A stretch of DNA of 64,000 nt from Streptomyces venezuelae (lineage in GTDB: Bacteria > Actinomycetota > Actinomycetes > Streptomycetales > Streptomycetaceae). A model generated the notes under the pieces. The model was not told the origin of the DNA, did not search any database, and saw nothing but the letters and a program-made list of their open reading frames with translations. Location: NCBI RefSeq assembly GCF_008642275.1, contig NZ_CP029189.1, positions 6,864,001-6,928,000 on the forward strand. Direction: 5' to 3'. Shown one piece after another: positions 34,394 to 42,519 of this stretch. Numbering within the stretch: the first letter of the stretch is position 1; each line of letters starts with the position of its first letter. Both the position numbers and the translations under genes were made by a program.

Positions 34394-34419
34394 GAGTACC
34401 CGTGTCACAGCCGGGGTAC
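34394..34419 (+). promoter_or_regulatory. Candidate stress-sigma (SigB-type) promoter
   Basis: GAGT at 34394-34397, a 16-base spacer, then GGGTAC at 34414-34419. This fits the Streptomyces SigB-type consensus GNNT-N14-16-GGGTAC/T as I recall it, 53 bp before the DUF2180 start. The site lies in an imperfect inverted repeat (34386-34401 with 34413-34429, TACCCAGGG/CCCTGGGTA), which may also act as an operator. Confidence 0.45.
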
Positions 34420-34471
34420 CCCCTGGGTAAGGGGCTTGCCATTGCGGACTCGGATTGGGCAGGAGACAGCG

Positions 34472-34681
34472 ATGGATTGCTACGAGTGCCTGGCGAGCCC
34501 GAACACGGCCACCACGGCTGTGGCGGTGTGCCGCGAATGCGGAGTGGGTCTTTGCAGCCGACACCTGCACGTGGAGCAGCACGAGATGCATCTTGCCGCG
34601 GGGCTCGGCAAGAGCACTACGCGCCTACCCGCCAGGCGGGTCGTCTGTCCCGCTTGCGCCAAGGCGGAGCGCAGTCGCTGA
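34472..34681 (+). CDS. DUF2180-type small zinc-finger-like protein
   Basis: 69 aa from ATG 34472 with GGAGA upstream. Cysteine/histidine pattern: MDCYECL at the start, CRECGVGLCSRHLH at about residues 20-33, QHEMH, and VCPACAK near the end. This gives enough ligands for two metal sites and resembles the DUF2180/B-box-like family common in Streptomyces. A candidate SigB-type promoter lies just upstream. It is probably co-transcribed with the DUF3040 gene 30 bp downstream. Function unknown. Confidence 0.75.
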   Translation: MDCYECLASPNTATTAVAVCRECGVGLCSRHLHVEQHEMHLAAGLGKSTTRLPARRVVCPACAKAERSR

Positions 34682-34711
34682 AGCGGCGGCGGAGGCATGG
34701 AGGTGCCCGCT

Positions 34712-35014
34712 GTGAACCGAGACCACGAGGAGCGGGTGCTGGCCGAGATCGAGAGCCACCTGCGCGAGGAGGCTCCCGGTCTGGCCGTGCGCCTGGACCG
34801 CTTCTCCACGGGGTCCGACCCCGACGAGCGATGGACACGCAGTCGGAGGGCCGCCATGGTCCTCGTCTGTCTTTTGATCACGGCGTGGTTCGCTGCCCTC
34901 ATCCTTGGTTCCAGAGGGGATCCTCAGCCGGCAGACGGGCGAGTCGAGGGTGCGCTGGCCCCCGTGGCCGCAGTCATGGCCGAGCGGAGCGCCCCCAGCA
35001 CATTCGGGAGGTGA
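34712..35014 (+). CDS. DUF3040 small membrane protein
   Basis: 100 aa. GTG 34712 has GGAGG at 34699-34703; an ATG five codons earlier is possible. The N-terminal HEERVLAEIESHLREEAPGL is the DUF3040 signature. A basic segment (RWTRSRRAAM) and one transmembrane helix (about residues 47-65, VLVCLLITAWFAALIL) follow, then a short tail. DUF3040 proteins are small membrane proteins of unknown role in actinobacteria, and usually have two helices. It converges on the gene ending at 35025. Confidence 0.7.
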   Translation: MNRDHEERVLAEIESHLREEAPGLAVRLDRFSTGSDPDERWTRSRRAAMVLVCLLITAWFAALILGSRGDPQPADGRVEGALAPVAAVMAERSAPSTFGR

Positions 35015-35024
35015 GGGAACGCGA

Positions 35025-35450
35025 TCACTTGCGGTTGGATATTGCGCTGACCGCGAGCGCGATGAGGGCTCCTGCGACCAAGGCCCAGACCAGGCCCTCT
35101 CCAGCCGCCTGCTGCCGGCCTATGAGGCCCAGCAGGACGGCCGTGACAGCCACTGCCGTCAGGACGTAGCGGTCCGTGAGGAACCTCCGCTGCCGGCGTC
35201 CGTGCCCCGGTGCCTTGCAGTCGGCGATCGCTGTCCTGATCGCGAGCGCGGCCACGATGATGGCGGCAGTCAGGAGCGCGACGGTTGTGGAGCTGCCCAA
35301 CAGGGATCCCGTGTTCGTCAGGTGCGGTCGGAAGGTGAGGCTCCTGATTCTCGCCGGTAGACGTGGGGGCTGCCAGCGGTCGGTGGCGCGGGGGAGCGGC
35401 CATGGCGGATCAGGCTCCGGGGCGTCGGCGACGACGGGCACACAGCCCAC
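35025..35450 (-). CDS. Three-helix membrane protein at the end of the ehu-type operon
   Basis: 141 aa from GTG 35450, two bases after the ATP-binding protein stop; GTG 35438 is also possible. The proline-rich N-terminal 45 residues are followed by helices at about 51-70 (SSTTVALLTAAIIVAALAIR), 90-107 and 115-135. I do not recognise the family. The tight spacing argues that it is transcribed with the ectoine importer, but it need not be part of it. Confidence 0.45.
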   Translation of the reverse strand: MGCVPVVADAPEPDPPWPLPRATDRWQPPRLPARIRSLTFRPHLTNTGSLLGSSTTVALLTAAIIVAALAIRTAIADCKAPGHGRRQRRFLTDRYVLTAVAVTAVLLGLIGRQQAAGEGLVWALVAGALIALAVSAISNRK

Positions 35451-35452
35451 GC

Positions 35453-36247
35453 TCAGTGCACCGCCCGGAGAAATGTCTGGGTACGTTCGTGTTGCGGCGC
35501 CTCGAACAGCTGCTCCGGGGGGCCGGACTCCAGGACCCTGCCGTGGTCGAACATCACCACCCGGTCCGAGATGTCCCGGGCGAAGCCCATCTCGTGGGTC
35601 ACGCACAGCAGGGTGACGTCGGTGGAGGCGGCGACGTCGCGCAGGACGTCCAGCACCCCTGCCACCAGCTCCGGGTCGAGTGCGGAGGTCACCTCGTCGA
35701 GCAGTAGGACGTCCGGCCGCATCGCCAGGGCACGGGCGATGGCCACCCGCTGTTGCTGCCCGCCGGACAAACGCGTCGGGTGGGCGTCGTGCTTGTCGTC
35801 CAGGCCTACCAGGTCGAGCAGCTCCCGGCCGCGCTCGGCCGCCTCCTCCCGGCTCAGGCCCAGGACGTGCACCGGGGCTTCGGTCACGTTCTCCAGCACC
35901 TTCATGTGCGGAAAGAGGTTGAACTGCTGGAAGACCATGCCGATTCGCCGCCGGGGCGCGGACAGGTACTTCTCGTCCGCCGGGGCCAAGGAGCCGGCCC
36001 GGCCGGCAGGCATGTGGGAGTACGGCTGCCCGTCTACGTGGATGACACCGTCCGTGACCCGTTCCAAGGTCATCAGCAACCGCAGGACAGTGGTCTTGCC
36101 CGAGCCGCTCGGCCCGACCAGGGTCACGCGCTCGCTCCGGCCCACGCTCAGGTCGAGCCCGTCGAGCACGGTGTGGTCGCCGAAGCGCTTCACGACCTTG
36201 TCGAAGCGGACCATCTCCGGGCGATCGGCCCCGGTTTCAACGGGCAA
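35453..36247 (-). CDS. ehuA: Ectoine/hydroxyectoine ABC importer ATPase EhuA
   Basis: 264 aa. Walker A GPSGSGKTT (residues 45-53), Q-loop VFQQFNLFPHMKVLENV, signature [16 protein letters not shown] and Walker B VLLLDEVTSALDPE are all present. The fold is that of polar amino-acid type importers, to which the Ehu system belongs. The assignment to ectoine or hydroxyectoine rests on its place downstream of ectABCD and the other ehu-like genes. Its start overlaps the end of the permease gene by 11 bases. Confidence 0.85.
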   Translation of the reverse strand: MPVETGADRPEMVRFDKVVKRFGDHTVLDGLDLSVGRSERVTLVGPSGSGKTTVLRLLMTLERVTDGVIHVDGQPYSHMPAGRAGSLAPADEKYLSAPRRRIGMVFQQFNLFPHMKVLENVTEAPVHVLGLSREEAAERGRELLDLVGLDDKHDAHPTRLSGGQQQRVAIARALAMRPDVLLLDEVTSALDPELVAGVLDVLRDVAASTDVTLLCVTHEMGFARDISDRVVMFDHGRVLESGPPEQLFEAPQHERTQTFLRAVH

Positions 36248-36872
36248 GGCGGTTCTCCAGACGTCGCATCAGTACGGATGTGGGGTAGCTCGCCAGCAGG
36301 AAGACGAGTGCGGCGAGGGTGAACGCCTCCAGATAGGCGAAGTGGACGCTGCCGAATTCGTTCGCCCGGTGGACCATCTCCTGGACCGCGATCACCGAGA
36401 GGAACGGCGTCTCCTTGAACATCGAGATCACGTAGTTGCCGAGAGCCGGAATCACGTTGCGGACCGCCTGGGGCAGCACCACGGCCCGCCACACCCGGCG
36501 CCTGGGCAGCGACAGTGCGACCGCCGCTTCCCACTGGCCCTTCGGTACCGCGTCGATCCCTGCCCGGTACACCTCGCTGGTGTACGTCGCGTAGTGCACG
36601 CCCAGGACCACGATGCCCAGCGTCAGCGCGTTCAGGCCGGGGACGAGCACCCAAGCGGCGAAGAGCTGGATCATCACGGGGGTGGAACGGATGAAGTCGG
36701 CAGTCCAGCGCAGGGGCAGGGTGATCCAGCGGGGCGAGGTGCGCTGGATCACGGCGAGCACCAAGCCGAGGGAAATGGCTACGGCCGAGCCCAGCACGGT
36801 GGCGTACAGGGTGGTTCTGAAACCGCTCAGGACCACGGGCAGTCCCTCGCGGGCCGTCTCCCAGGACCACAT
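36237..36872 (-). CDS. ehuD: Ectoine ABC importer permease EhuD
   Basis: 211 aa from ATG 36872, which overlaps the previous stop (TGATG). It has five hydrophobic helices and the HisMQ-type permease loop EVYRAGIDAVPKGQWEAAVA with LSLPRRRVWRAVVLPQA, i.e. the EAA motif that contacts the ATPase. It pairs with EhuC, which has the same architecture. Longer readings upstream fall within ehuC in another frame. Confidence 0.85.
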   Translation of the reverse strand: MWSWETAREGLPVVLSGFRTTLYATVLGSAVAISLGLVLAVIQRTSPRWITLPLRWTADFIRSTPVMIQLFAAWVLVPGLNALTLGIVVLGVHYATYTSEVYRAGIDAVPKGQWEAAVALSLPRRRVWRAVVLPQAVRNVIPALGNYVISMFKETPFLSVIAVQEMVHRANEFGSVHFAYLEAFTLAALVFLLASYPTSVLMRRLENRLAR

Positions 36873-37549
36873 CAGGCACCCCCGGTGCCCTGCCCCATGC
36901 GGGACTTCGCAGCCGACTCCACTGCCTTCATGAGGGAGTTCAGAGCGGCGGCGAGGGCGTAGTAGATGACGAGGATGGCGAGGTAGGCCTGGGCCGTGTT
37001 CCCGGTGAGTGACCGCAGCTGGTCCATCTCGAAGGTGAGGTCGGCGATGGTGATCAGGGACAGGAGGGGCGTGGCCTTCAGCATCTGGATGAGGAGATTG
37101 CCGAAGGGCGGGATCATCTGGACCCAGGCTTGCGGCAGGATCACTCGCCGCATGCGCTGCCACGGGCTCATTCCCAGAGCGACAGCCGCCTCCCACTGGG
37201 CGCGGGGGACTGCATTCAGGGCGCCGCGCACGACTTCGGAGCCGTAAGCGCCGAAGTTGAGACCGAAGGCCACGACGGCGCAGGCCATCGGCTCCAGCCG
37301 GAAGCCGAGCACCGGAAGGGCGAAGAACAGCCAGAAGAGCTGCACGTACAGCGACGTGCCCCGGAAGAACTCGACGGTGATCCGGGTGGACCCGCGTACG
37401 AGCAGGCGTGGTGAGCGCGCCAGGAAGCCGAAGAAGAAGGCCACCACGAGCGCCACCGCGGCGCTGAACACGGTCGCCTGGACCGTGACCCGTACGCCGT
37501 CGGCGATGCTGGGGAGCGAGCGCGTGAACTCGGTGACGAAGTCAGCCAT
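36872..37549 (-). CDS. ehuC: Ectoine ABC importer permease EhuC
   Basis: 225 aa. The same HisMQ permease family; EAA loop EVVRGALNAVPRAQWEAAVA, then LGMSPWQRMRRVILPQAW. An early FFRGTSLYVQLFWLFFALPV segment is typical of the family. It lies 12 bp after the binding-protein gene and overlaps ehuD by one base. It forms the membrane channel with EhuD. Confidence 0.85.
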   Translation of the reverse strand: MADFVTEFTRSLPSIADGVRVTVQATVFSAAVALVVAFFFGFLARSPRLLVRGSTRITVEFFRGTSLYVQLFWLFFALPVLGFRLEPMACAVVAFGLNFGAYGSEVVRGALNAVPRAQWEAAVALGMSPWQRMRRVILPQAWVQMIPPFGNLLIQMLKATPLLSLITIADLTFEMDQLRSLTGNTAQAYLAILVIYYALAAALNSLMKAVESAAKSRMGQGTGGA

Positions 37550-37561
37550 CGGGGTCCACCA

Positions 37562-38479
37562 TCAGACCTTGCACAGATCGGCGGTACGCAGGGTGGCGGG
37601 CGGAATCTCCCGGGCCGTGAACCCGTACGCGCCGATCAGAGCGACGTACCGGTCCGGATCACCGGTGATCTTGGCGAGCTCCGCGTTGAAGGCGTCCCGG
37701 AGCCCCGTGGCCCGGGGGCGGAAGACCGCTCCGCCGGGGCTGTACTGCTTGCGGCCGTCCACCTCCGGAACGAAGGGCTCGAGCACCTCCACCGCCGCCC
37801 CGGCATTGGTCCTGGCCAGCCAGCGCAGGGAGATCCCTGTCAGGGCGAACGCATCGATGCGCCCCGCCACCAGCGCGTCCAGCCCGTCCTGCTGCTTCGC
37901 CAGGGACTTGATGGCGGACTCCGCGACCTCAGCCCCCTTCGCGTACGCCGCTTCGACCGCGGCGGTCAGTACGCCGACCGTCACGCCGGCTCCGGCGCAG
38001 GACTTCAGGTCGCTCAGCCCTCTGGGGTTGCCCTTGGGCACCATCAGAGCGGTGGGGGAGACGAACTCGGGCTCCGAGAAGATCACTTTATCGCAGCGTT
38101 CGGGGGTGATCGCCATGCCCGCGCTGACGACGTCGAACCGGTCGGCGAGCAGGCCGGGGATCAGTGCGCCGAAATCGGTCAGGGTGGGGCGCATCTCGGC
38201 AACGCCCAGCGCCGAGAAGATCTCGCGGTGCAGTGTCGGTGCTTCACCGGAGAGCTCGTCGCCGTCCTTGAAGCCGTACGGCGCCTCGCCCGCGAATCCC
38301 ACCCGTACGAATCCCTGCTCGCGGAGCTTCGCGAGGAGATCGCCCTCGTCCCGGGGAGCGCCCGTCCCCGCCTCGGTGCGTGAACACGCCGTGACCAGCC
38401 CCGGCGCCAGGGCCAGGCCGCCCAGCAGTCCGGTACGGGAGAGGAACCCTCGTCGGGAGAGGGCGCGGGGGCAGGGCAT
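37562..38479 (-). CDS. ehuB: Ectoine/hydroxyectoine-binding lipoprotein EhuB
   Basis: 305 aa from ATG 38479 with GGAAGGA six bases upstream. A twin-arginine-like start (SRRGFLSRTG) precedes a hydrophobic stretch and lipobox (LVTACS, Cys about residue 32), so it is probably an exported lipoprotein. The rest is an SBP_bac_3 binding protein: FVRVGFAGEAPYGFKDG, LIPGLLADRFDVVSAGMAIT, then PERCDKVIFSEPEF. It recruits ectoines outside the membrane for EhuCDA. It lies 79 bp after ectD on the same strand, so synthesis and recapture may be co-expressed. Confidence 0.85.
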   Translation of the reverse strand: MPCPRALSRRGFLSRTGLLGGLALAPGLVTACSRTEAGTGAPRDEGDLLAKLREQGFVRVGFAGEAPYGFKDGDELSGEAPTLHREIFSALGVAEMRPTLTDFGALIPGLLADRFDVVSAGMAITPERCDKVIFSEPEFVSPTALMVPKGNPRGLSDLKSCAGAGVTVGVLTAAVEAAYAKGAEVAESAIKSLAKQQDGLDALVAGRIDAFALTGISLRWLARTNAGAAVEVLEPFVPEVDGRKQYSPGGAVFRPRATGLRDAFNAELAKITGDPDRYVALIGAYGFTAREIPPATLRTADLCKV

Positions 38480-38558
38480 GTCGTTCCTTCCGGCAGTGAA
38501 CAGGAGCGTGTGTATGGTCAACGGCGAGGGACGGGCACGGGCGAGGCGGCCACGGGCG

Positions 38559-39458
38559 TCAGCGCACCGGCGTGAAGTCCTGGGACGCGATGAAGGACGG
38601 GCGGCGGACGGGCGCGGCGAACGGCGCCTCCGGCCGGTTGTGCACGCTGTTGAAAACGAGGAACACGTTGCTGCGCGGGTACGGCGTGATGTTGTCCCCC
38701 GAGCCGTGCATCGCGTTGCAGTCGAACCAGGTCGCGGAGCCGGCCTTGCCGGTGAAGAGCTTGATTCCGCACGCCGAGGCGAACTTGGTCAGAGCGTCGT
38801 CGGAGGGCGTCCCGGCATCCTGCATCTGGAGCGACTTCTTGTAGTTGTCCTTCGGAGTCGCTCCGGCGCAGCCCAGGAAGGTCCGGTGCGACCCCGGCAT
38901 GATCATCAGGCCGCCGTTGGTCACGTAGTTGGGCGTCAGCGCGATGGACACGGAGACGGTGCGCATCTGCGGCAGGCCGTCCTCGGCGTGCCAGGTCTCG
39001 AAGTCGGAGTGCCAGTAGAAACCACTCGCACCGAACCCGGGCTTGACGTTGATGCGGGACTGGTGGACGTACACGTCGGAACCCAGGATCTGGCGGGCCC
39101 GGCCCACCACACGCGGGTCGGCGGCCAGTCGGGCGAACACCTCGCTGATCCGGTGGACCTCGAAGACGGACCGGACCTCCTGCGACTTCGGCTCGACGAT
39201 CGAGCGTTCGTCCTCACGCGTCCGGGGGTCGGCGATGAGCCGGTCCATCTCGGCCTTGTAGCCGGCGACCTCCTCCGGAGTGATCAGCTGGTCCACCGGG
39301 AGGAATCCGTCGCGCTCGTAACTTTCCAGTTCGTGTGCCCAGAAGGGGCCCGCGGTGCCCGGCTCCGACCAGACGACGGGATCCTTGCGGCCGATGAGCA
39401 CCTCTTCGGCGCCCCTGGTGGGATACAGGTCCGTGGTGAGGGTGGGGAACGTGGTCAT
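38559..39458 (-). CDS. ectD: Ectoine hydroxylase EctD
   Basis: 299 aa. This is an Fe(II)/2-oxoglutarate dioxygenase that converts ectoine to 5-hydroxyectoine. The EctD-conserved region FYWHSDFETWHAEDGLPQMR (about residues 145-164) contains the His-x-Asp iron ligands, and DCNAMHGSGDNITPYPRSNV (about 243-262) supplies the distal His. The length is normal for the family. It is downstream of ectC by 33 bp and precedes the importer genes, so hydroxyectoine is expected to be made. Confidence 0.96.
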   Translation of the reverse strand: MTTFPTLTTDLYPTRGAEEVLIGRKDPVVWSEPGTAGPFWAHELESYERDGFLPVDQLITPEEVAGYKAEMDRLIADPRTREDERSIVEPKSQEVRSVFEVHRISEVFARLAADPRVVGRARQILGSDVYVHQSRINVKPGFGASGFYWHSDFETWHAEDGLPQMRTVSVSIALTPNYVTNGGLMIMPGSHRTFLGCAGATPKDNYKKSLQMQDAGTPSDDALTKFASACGIKLFTGKAGSATWFDCNAMHGSGDNITPYPRSNVFLVFNSVHNRPEAPFAAPVRRPSFIASQDFTPVR

Positions 39459-39491
39459 GGTGGTGTCTGCCTCTCCTCTCTCTTGGGCCGG

Positions 39492-39896
39492 TCAGCCCTG
39501 GTCCGGCTCGGTGAGCAGCGGGTACGTGCCGTTCTGGTCGTGGTCTTCGCGGCCGGTGACCGGGGGATTGAAGACGCACAGGCAGCGGAAGTCGCTCTTG
39601 ACGCGCAGGGTGTGTCGCTCGTGTCCGTCGAGGAGGTACATGGTTCCGGGCGTGATGGTGTACACCTCGCCCGTCTCCTCGTCGGTGAGTTCGCCCTCGC
39701 CCTCGGTGCAGACGACGGCCTCGACGTGGTTCGCGTACCACATCGAGGTCTCGGTGCCGGCGTAGAGCACCGTCTCGTGGAGGGAGAACCCGACGCGTTC
39801 GCGGGCGAGGATGATGCGCTTGCTCTCCCAGGTTCCCGACGCCGCCTTGACATGGCGTTCGGTTCCCTCGATGTCCCTGAACGAGCGGACGATCAT
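39492..39896 (-). CDS. ectC: Ectoine synthase EctC
   Basis: 134 aa, full length. A cupin-fold cyclo-condensing enzyme that closes N-gamma-acetyl-diaminobutyrate to ectoine. The start [20 protein letters not shown] and the core [20 protein letters not shown] are characteristic, with Tyr, Glu and His residues of the metal and substrate site, followed by [16 protein letters not shown]. It lies 30 bp after ectB. Confidence 0.96.
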   Translation of the reverse strand: MIVRSFRDIEGTERHVKAASGTWESKRIILARERVGFSLHETVLYAGTETSMWYANHVEAVVCTEGEGELTDEETGEVYTITPGTMYLLDGHERHTLRVKSDFRCLCVFNPPVTGREDHDQNGTYPLLTEPDQG

Positions 39897-39926
39897 GGTG
39901 TTGTGCCTCTCTTGGGTGTGGGGCGT

Positions 39927-41195
39927 TCAGGCGGTCTCGTGGACGGAGCGGGCCAGGAGGTCGAGTCCCTCGTCCAATTCGTCAGCCGTGAGGGTGAGGG
40001 GCGGGAGCAGCTTGACCACTTCCCCCTCGGGGCCGGAGGTTTCGACGAGCAGGCCGTGTTCGAAGGCCTTGCGGCAGACGGCCTCGGCGCGCTGCTTGTC
40101 GGTGAATTCGATGCCCCACACCAGTCCGCGGCCCCGGTAGCCGGCTCCGCTGCCCTCGTGGTCTGCGCAGAGGCGGCGCAGGGCGCTCTCGACGCGTCCG
40201 CCGTGCACCAGCGTCTGCTGGCGCAGGGCGCCGTCGCCCCAGTACGCCTGCAGGGCGGCCGTCGCGGTCACGAAGGCGGGGTTGTTCCCGCGGAAGGTCC
40301 CGTTGTGCTCACCGGGCTCCCACACGTCCAGTTCCGGCTTGAACAGGCAGAGGGCCATGGGCAGCCCGTACCCGCTGATGGACTTGGACACGGTCACGAT
40401 GTCCGGGACGATGCCCGCCTCCTCGAAGGAGAAGAAGTCCCCCGTCCGGCCACAGCCCATCTGCACGTCGTCGACGATGAGCAGCATGTCGCGCCGGCGG
40501 CACAGGTTCGCCAGGCCCCGCAGCCATTCGGCGCGGGCCACGTTGACACCGCCTTCGCCCTGGATCGTCTCGACGATGACGGCGGCGGGGTGGTTCAGCC
40601 CCGAGCCCTGGTCCTCCAGCAGCCGTTCGAACCAGAGGAAGTCGGGGACCCGGCCGCCGAGGTAGTTGTCGAACGGCATCGGAGTGGCGTGCACGAGCGG
40701 GATGCCGGCTCCGGCCCGTTTGAAGGCGTTGCCGGTCACGGAGAGAGAGCCGAGCGACATGCCGTGGAAGGCGTTGGTGAAGGAGACGACCGCTTCACGC
40801 CCCTTGACCTTGCGCGCCAGCTTCAGGGCTGCCTCGACGGCGTTCGTTCCGGTCGGGCCGGGGAACATCACCTTGTAGGGGAGGCCGCGCGGCTGGAGGA
40901 CGGTCGACTGGAAGGTCTCCAGGAACGCCCGTTTCGCGGTGGTCGACATGTCCAGTGCGTGAGTGATGCCGTCGCGCTCGATGTACTCGAGGAGGGCGGT
41001 CTTGAGCACCGGGTTGTTGTGTCCGTAGTTGAGGGATCCGGCGCCGGCGAAGAAGTCGAGGTAGGCGCGGCCCTGCTCGTCGTAGAGCCGGCTGCCGCTG
41101 GCCCGCTCGAAGACGACCGGCCAGGCGCGGCAGTAGCTGCGTACCTCTGACTCCACGGTCTCGAAGATGGTCGGGGCCGGGGCGGTGATGGTCAA
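39927..41195 (-). CDS. ectB: Diaminobutyrate-2-oxoglutarate transaminase EctB
   Basis: 422 aa from TTG 41195 with GGAG upstream. A PLP-dependent class III aminotransferase that makes L-2,4-diaminobutyrate from aspartate semialdehyde. It shows FPGPTGTNAVEAALKLARKV, IVDDVQMGCGRTGDFFSFEE (PLP Asp) and VSKSISGYGLPMALCLFKPE with the Schiff-base Lys. It is the first catalytic step of ectoine synthesis; order ectA-B-C-D is canonical. Confidence 0.96.
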   Translation of the reverse strand: MTITAPAPTIFETVESEVRSYCRAWPVVFERASGSRLYDEQGRAYLDFFAGAGSLNYGHNNPVLKTALLEYIERDGITHALDMSTTAKRAFLETFQSTVLQPRGLPYKVMFPGPTGTNAVEAALKLARKVKGREAVVSFTNAFHGMSLGSLSVTGNAFKRAGAGIPLVHATPMPFDNYLGGRVPDFLWFERLLEDQGSGLNHPAAVIVETIQGEGGVNVARAEWLRGLANLCRRRDMLLIVDDVQMGCGRTGDFFSFEEAGIVPDIVTVSKSISGYGLPMALCLFKPELDVWEPGEHNGTFRGNNPAFVTATAALQAYWGDGALRQQTLVHGGRVESALRRLCADHEGSGAGYRGRGLVWGIEFTDKQRAEAVCRKAFEHGLLVETSGPEGEVVKLLPPLTLTADELDEGLDLLARSVHETA

Positions 41196-41261
41196 CGTAT
41201 GCTCCAGTGCAGGTGTGTTGCGTGCAGACGCAGGCGGGACAGAGCCCGGACCGAACGGGGT

Positions 41262-41810
41262 TCAGAAGGACAGCGGACCGATGCGGTACAAGACCTCTGC
41301 TTCGTGGTCTTCGTCAGGGAACTGATCGCTTCCGAAGAGGACTTCGCGCCGTACCTGCGCGCTGTGCCGCTCGGCGTAGGAAGCGAACAGCCGCTCCGAG
41401 GCCGCGTTGTCGGGCGTCACGGTCGCCTCCAGGCATCGCAGGCCGTGCTCTTCGGCAACCCGCCGGGAGAGCGCGTCGAGAAGCGCGCCGGCGACACCCA
41501 GCCCCCTCAGGGACTCGTCGACGGCGATCTGCCAGATCAGCAGTGTCCGCGGCGCCTCGGGCCGCAGGTAGCCGCTCACGAAGCCGACCGGCTGCCCGGA
41601 TGCGTCCCGGACCACCGCGGACGTGCCGGCGAAGTCGCGGCACCACAGCAGGTAGCTGTACGGCGAGTTGAGGTCGAGGGCCTTGGAGTCGCGGGCGATT
41701 CGCCAGAGGGCGGCGCCGTCACTCACGTTCGGGCGATCGAGGCGCAATCCGGTGGGAAGGGCCAGGACGTTGTCTCGGTAGTGGGCCGGTTCTGCACGAG
41801 CGGTGGTCAT
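41262..41810 (-). CDS. ectA: Diaminobutyrate acetyltransferase EctA
   Basis: 182 aa from ATG 41810. It is a GNAT-fold acetyltransferase that acetylates the gamma-amino group of L-2,4-diaminobutyrate. The acetyl-CoA segment LIWQIAVDESLRGLGVAGAL (about residues 92-111) and DNAASERLFASYAERH near the C-terminus are typical. It is the first gene of ectABCD. The start codon, the next two codons and 21 bases upstream are identical to a site upstream of the choline operon (54963-54992). Confidence 0.95.
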   Translation of the reverse strand: MTTARAEPAHYRDNVLALPTGLRLDRPNVSDGAALWRIARDSKALDLNSPYSYLLWCRDFAGTSAVVRDASGQPVGFVSGYLRPEAPRTLLIWQIAVDESLRGLGVAGALLDALSRRVAEEHGLRCLEATVTPDNAASERLFASYAERHSAQVRREVLFGSDQFPDEDHEAEVLYRIGPLSF

Positions 41811-42039
41811 GCGGGCCGAAGTTACCCAGCAAAAAATGAAATTGCACCGGCTCGATGGCTTACCTGAAGCGCCGTCCTGTGGTATTTCATTCGCTTCGCA
41901 GAGGGGGGCTGACGTGACCGTTCGGCGAGGCGAGCCAGCCTAAAATGGGACATACCCCCTAATATCTTTTCAAAGTAACGAGATTGCAACACATTTGCTT
42001 CATGCTAAGTTTGCGACTTGAACGTTATGGCATTGTCGG
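41802..42039 (-). promoter_or_regulatory. ectA regulatory region, homologous to the choline operon upstream region
   Basis: Two conserved blocks flank a diverged middle. Block 1 (41802-41831) is 30 bp covering the first three ectA codons and ribosome-site region, 100% identical to 54963-54992. Block 2 (41976-42039) is 64 bp, identical at 54 positions to 55137-55200 without gaps, and starts exactly 166 bp from the ATG in both places. Block 2 contains GCAAATGTGTT, GTCGCAAA and ATAACGTTCA (minus strand). A/T content is high for the region. Likely it holds a shared promoter or operator for osmotic control; the regulator is unknown. Confidence 0.75.
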
Positions 42040-42318
42040 CCGCTCGAAGGTTTGAGCAGCCAGCACCTGGATATTCGGCGCCCGAATGGTTGCGCGTCCG
42101 GCCGGACCGCGGCGACCCGAGACCGCTCAGGCCGTACCGTGGCCGACGCGCAGGCGGATCGCGTCAGTGCGGCGATGGCACGGGCCGTCCCTCGTGATGG
42201 ATTCAGGCTCGCCGCTCCCCCGCCCGGCCCCGTGACCCTGGTCTCGCGGGAAGGTGTACCTGCGGGCCTTGAGGTGAGAACCTGGGTCGACCCAATCCTC
42301 CGTACGGGAGCAACCATC

Positions 42319-42492
42319 ATGACTCGCCGGTTTCGGACTCGGGTCTCGCCCCTCTTCGCCTTCGGCGCCGTGCTCGCCGCCGCCGGTGTCGTCCTCTACG
42401 CGACGCCGCTTCCCGGCGTGCCCGTACTGGCGGCTGGAGCCTTCGTCCTGGCGACCGCGGCAGCACTCTGGGTAGCGGCGAACCAGCGCTGA
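42319..42492 (+). CDS. 57-aa two-helix membrane protein divergent from ectA
   Basis: From ATG 42319 with GGGAGC at 42306-42311. A basic start (MTRRFRTRVSP) precedes two hydrophobic helices: FAFGAVLAAAGVVLYATPLP and GVPVLAAGAFVLATAAALWV. The pattern (glycine helix, VLYATPLPGVPVL turn, second helix) resembles, more distantly and in shorter form, the 75-aa proteins at 11039 and 29706. It is divergent from the ectoine operon. Function unknown. Confidence 0.55.
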   Translation: MTRRFRTRVSPLFAFGAVLAAAGVVLYATPLPGVPVLAAGAFVLATAAALWVAANQR

Positions 42493-42519
42493 TCGGGACG
42501 CGCACTCGCGCTCCTACGA

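Noticed and set aside
37257..41150. A nearly 1,300-codon plus-strand open frame across the ectoine region
   Set aside because: It runs antisense to five well-identified genes (ehuC to ectB) and shows no domain; a third-position GC artefact.
41950..41975. GGGGGTATGTCCC (minus strand) as a SigB-type -10 for ectA
   Set aside because: No GNNT lies 14-16 bases upstream, and the corresponding position before the choline operon lacks GGGTAT, so it is not part of the conserved module.
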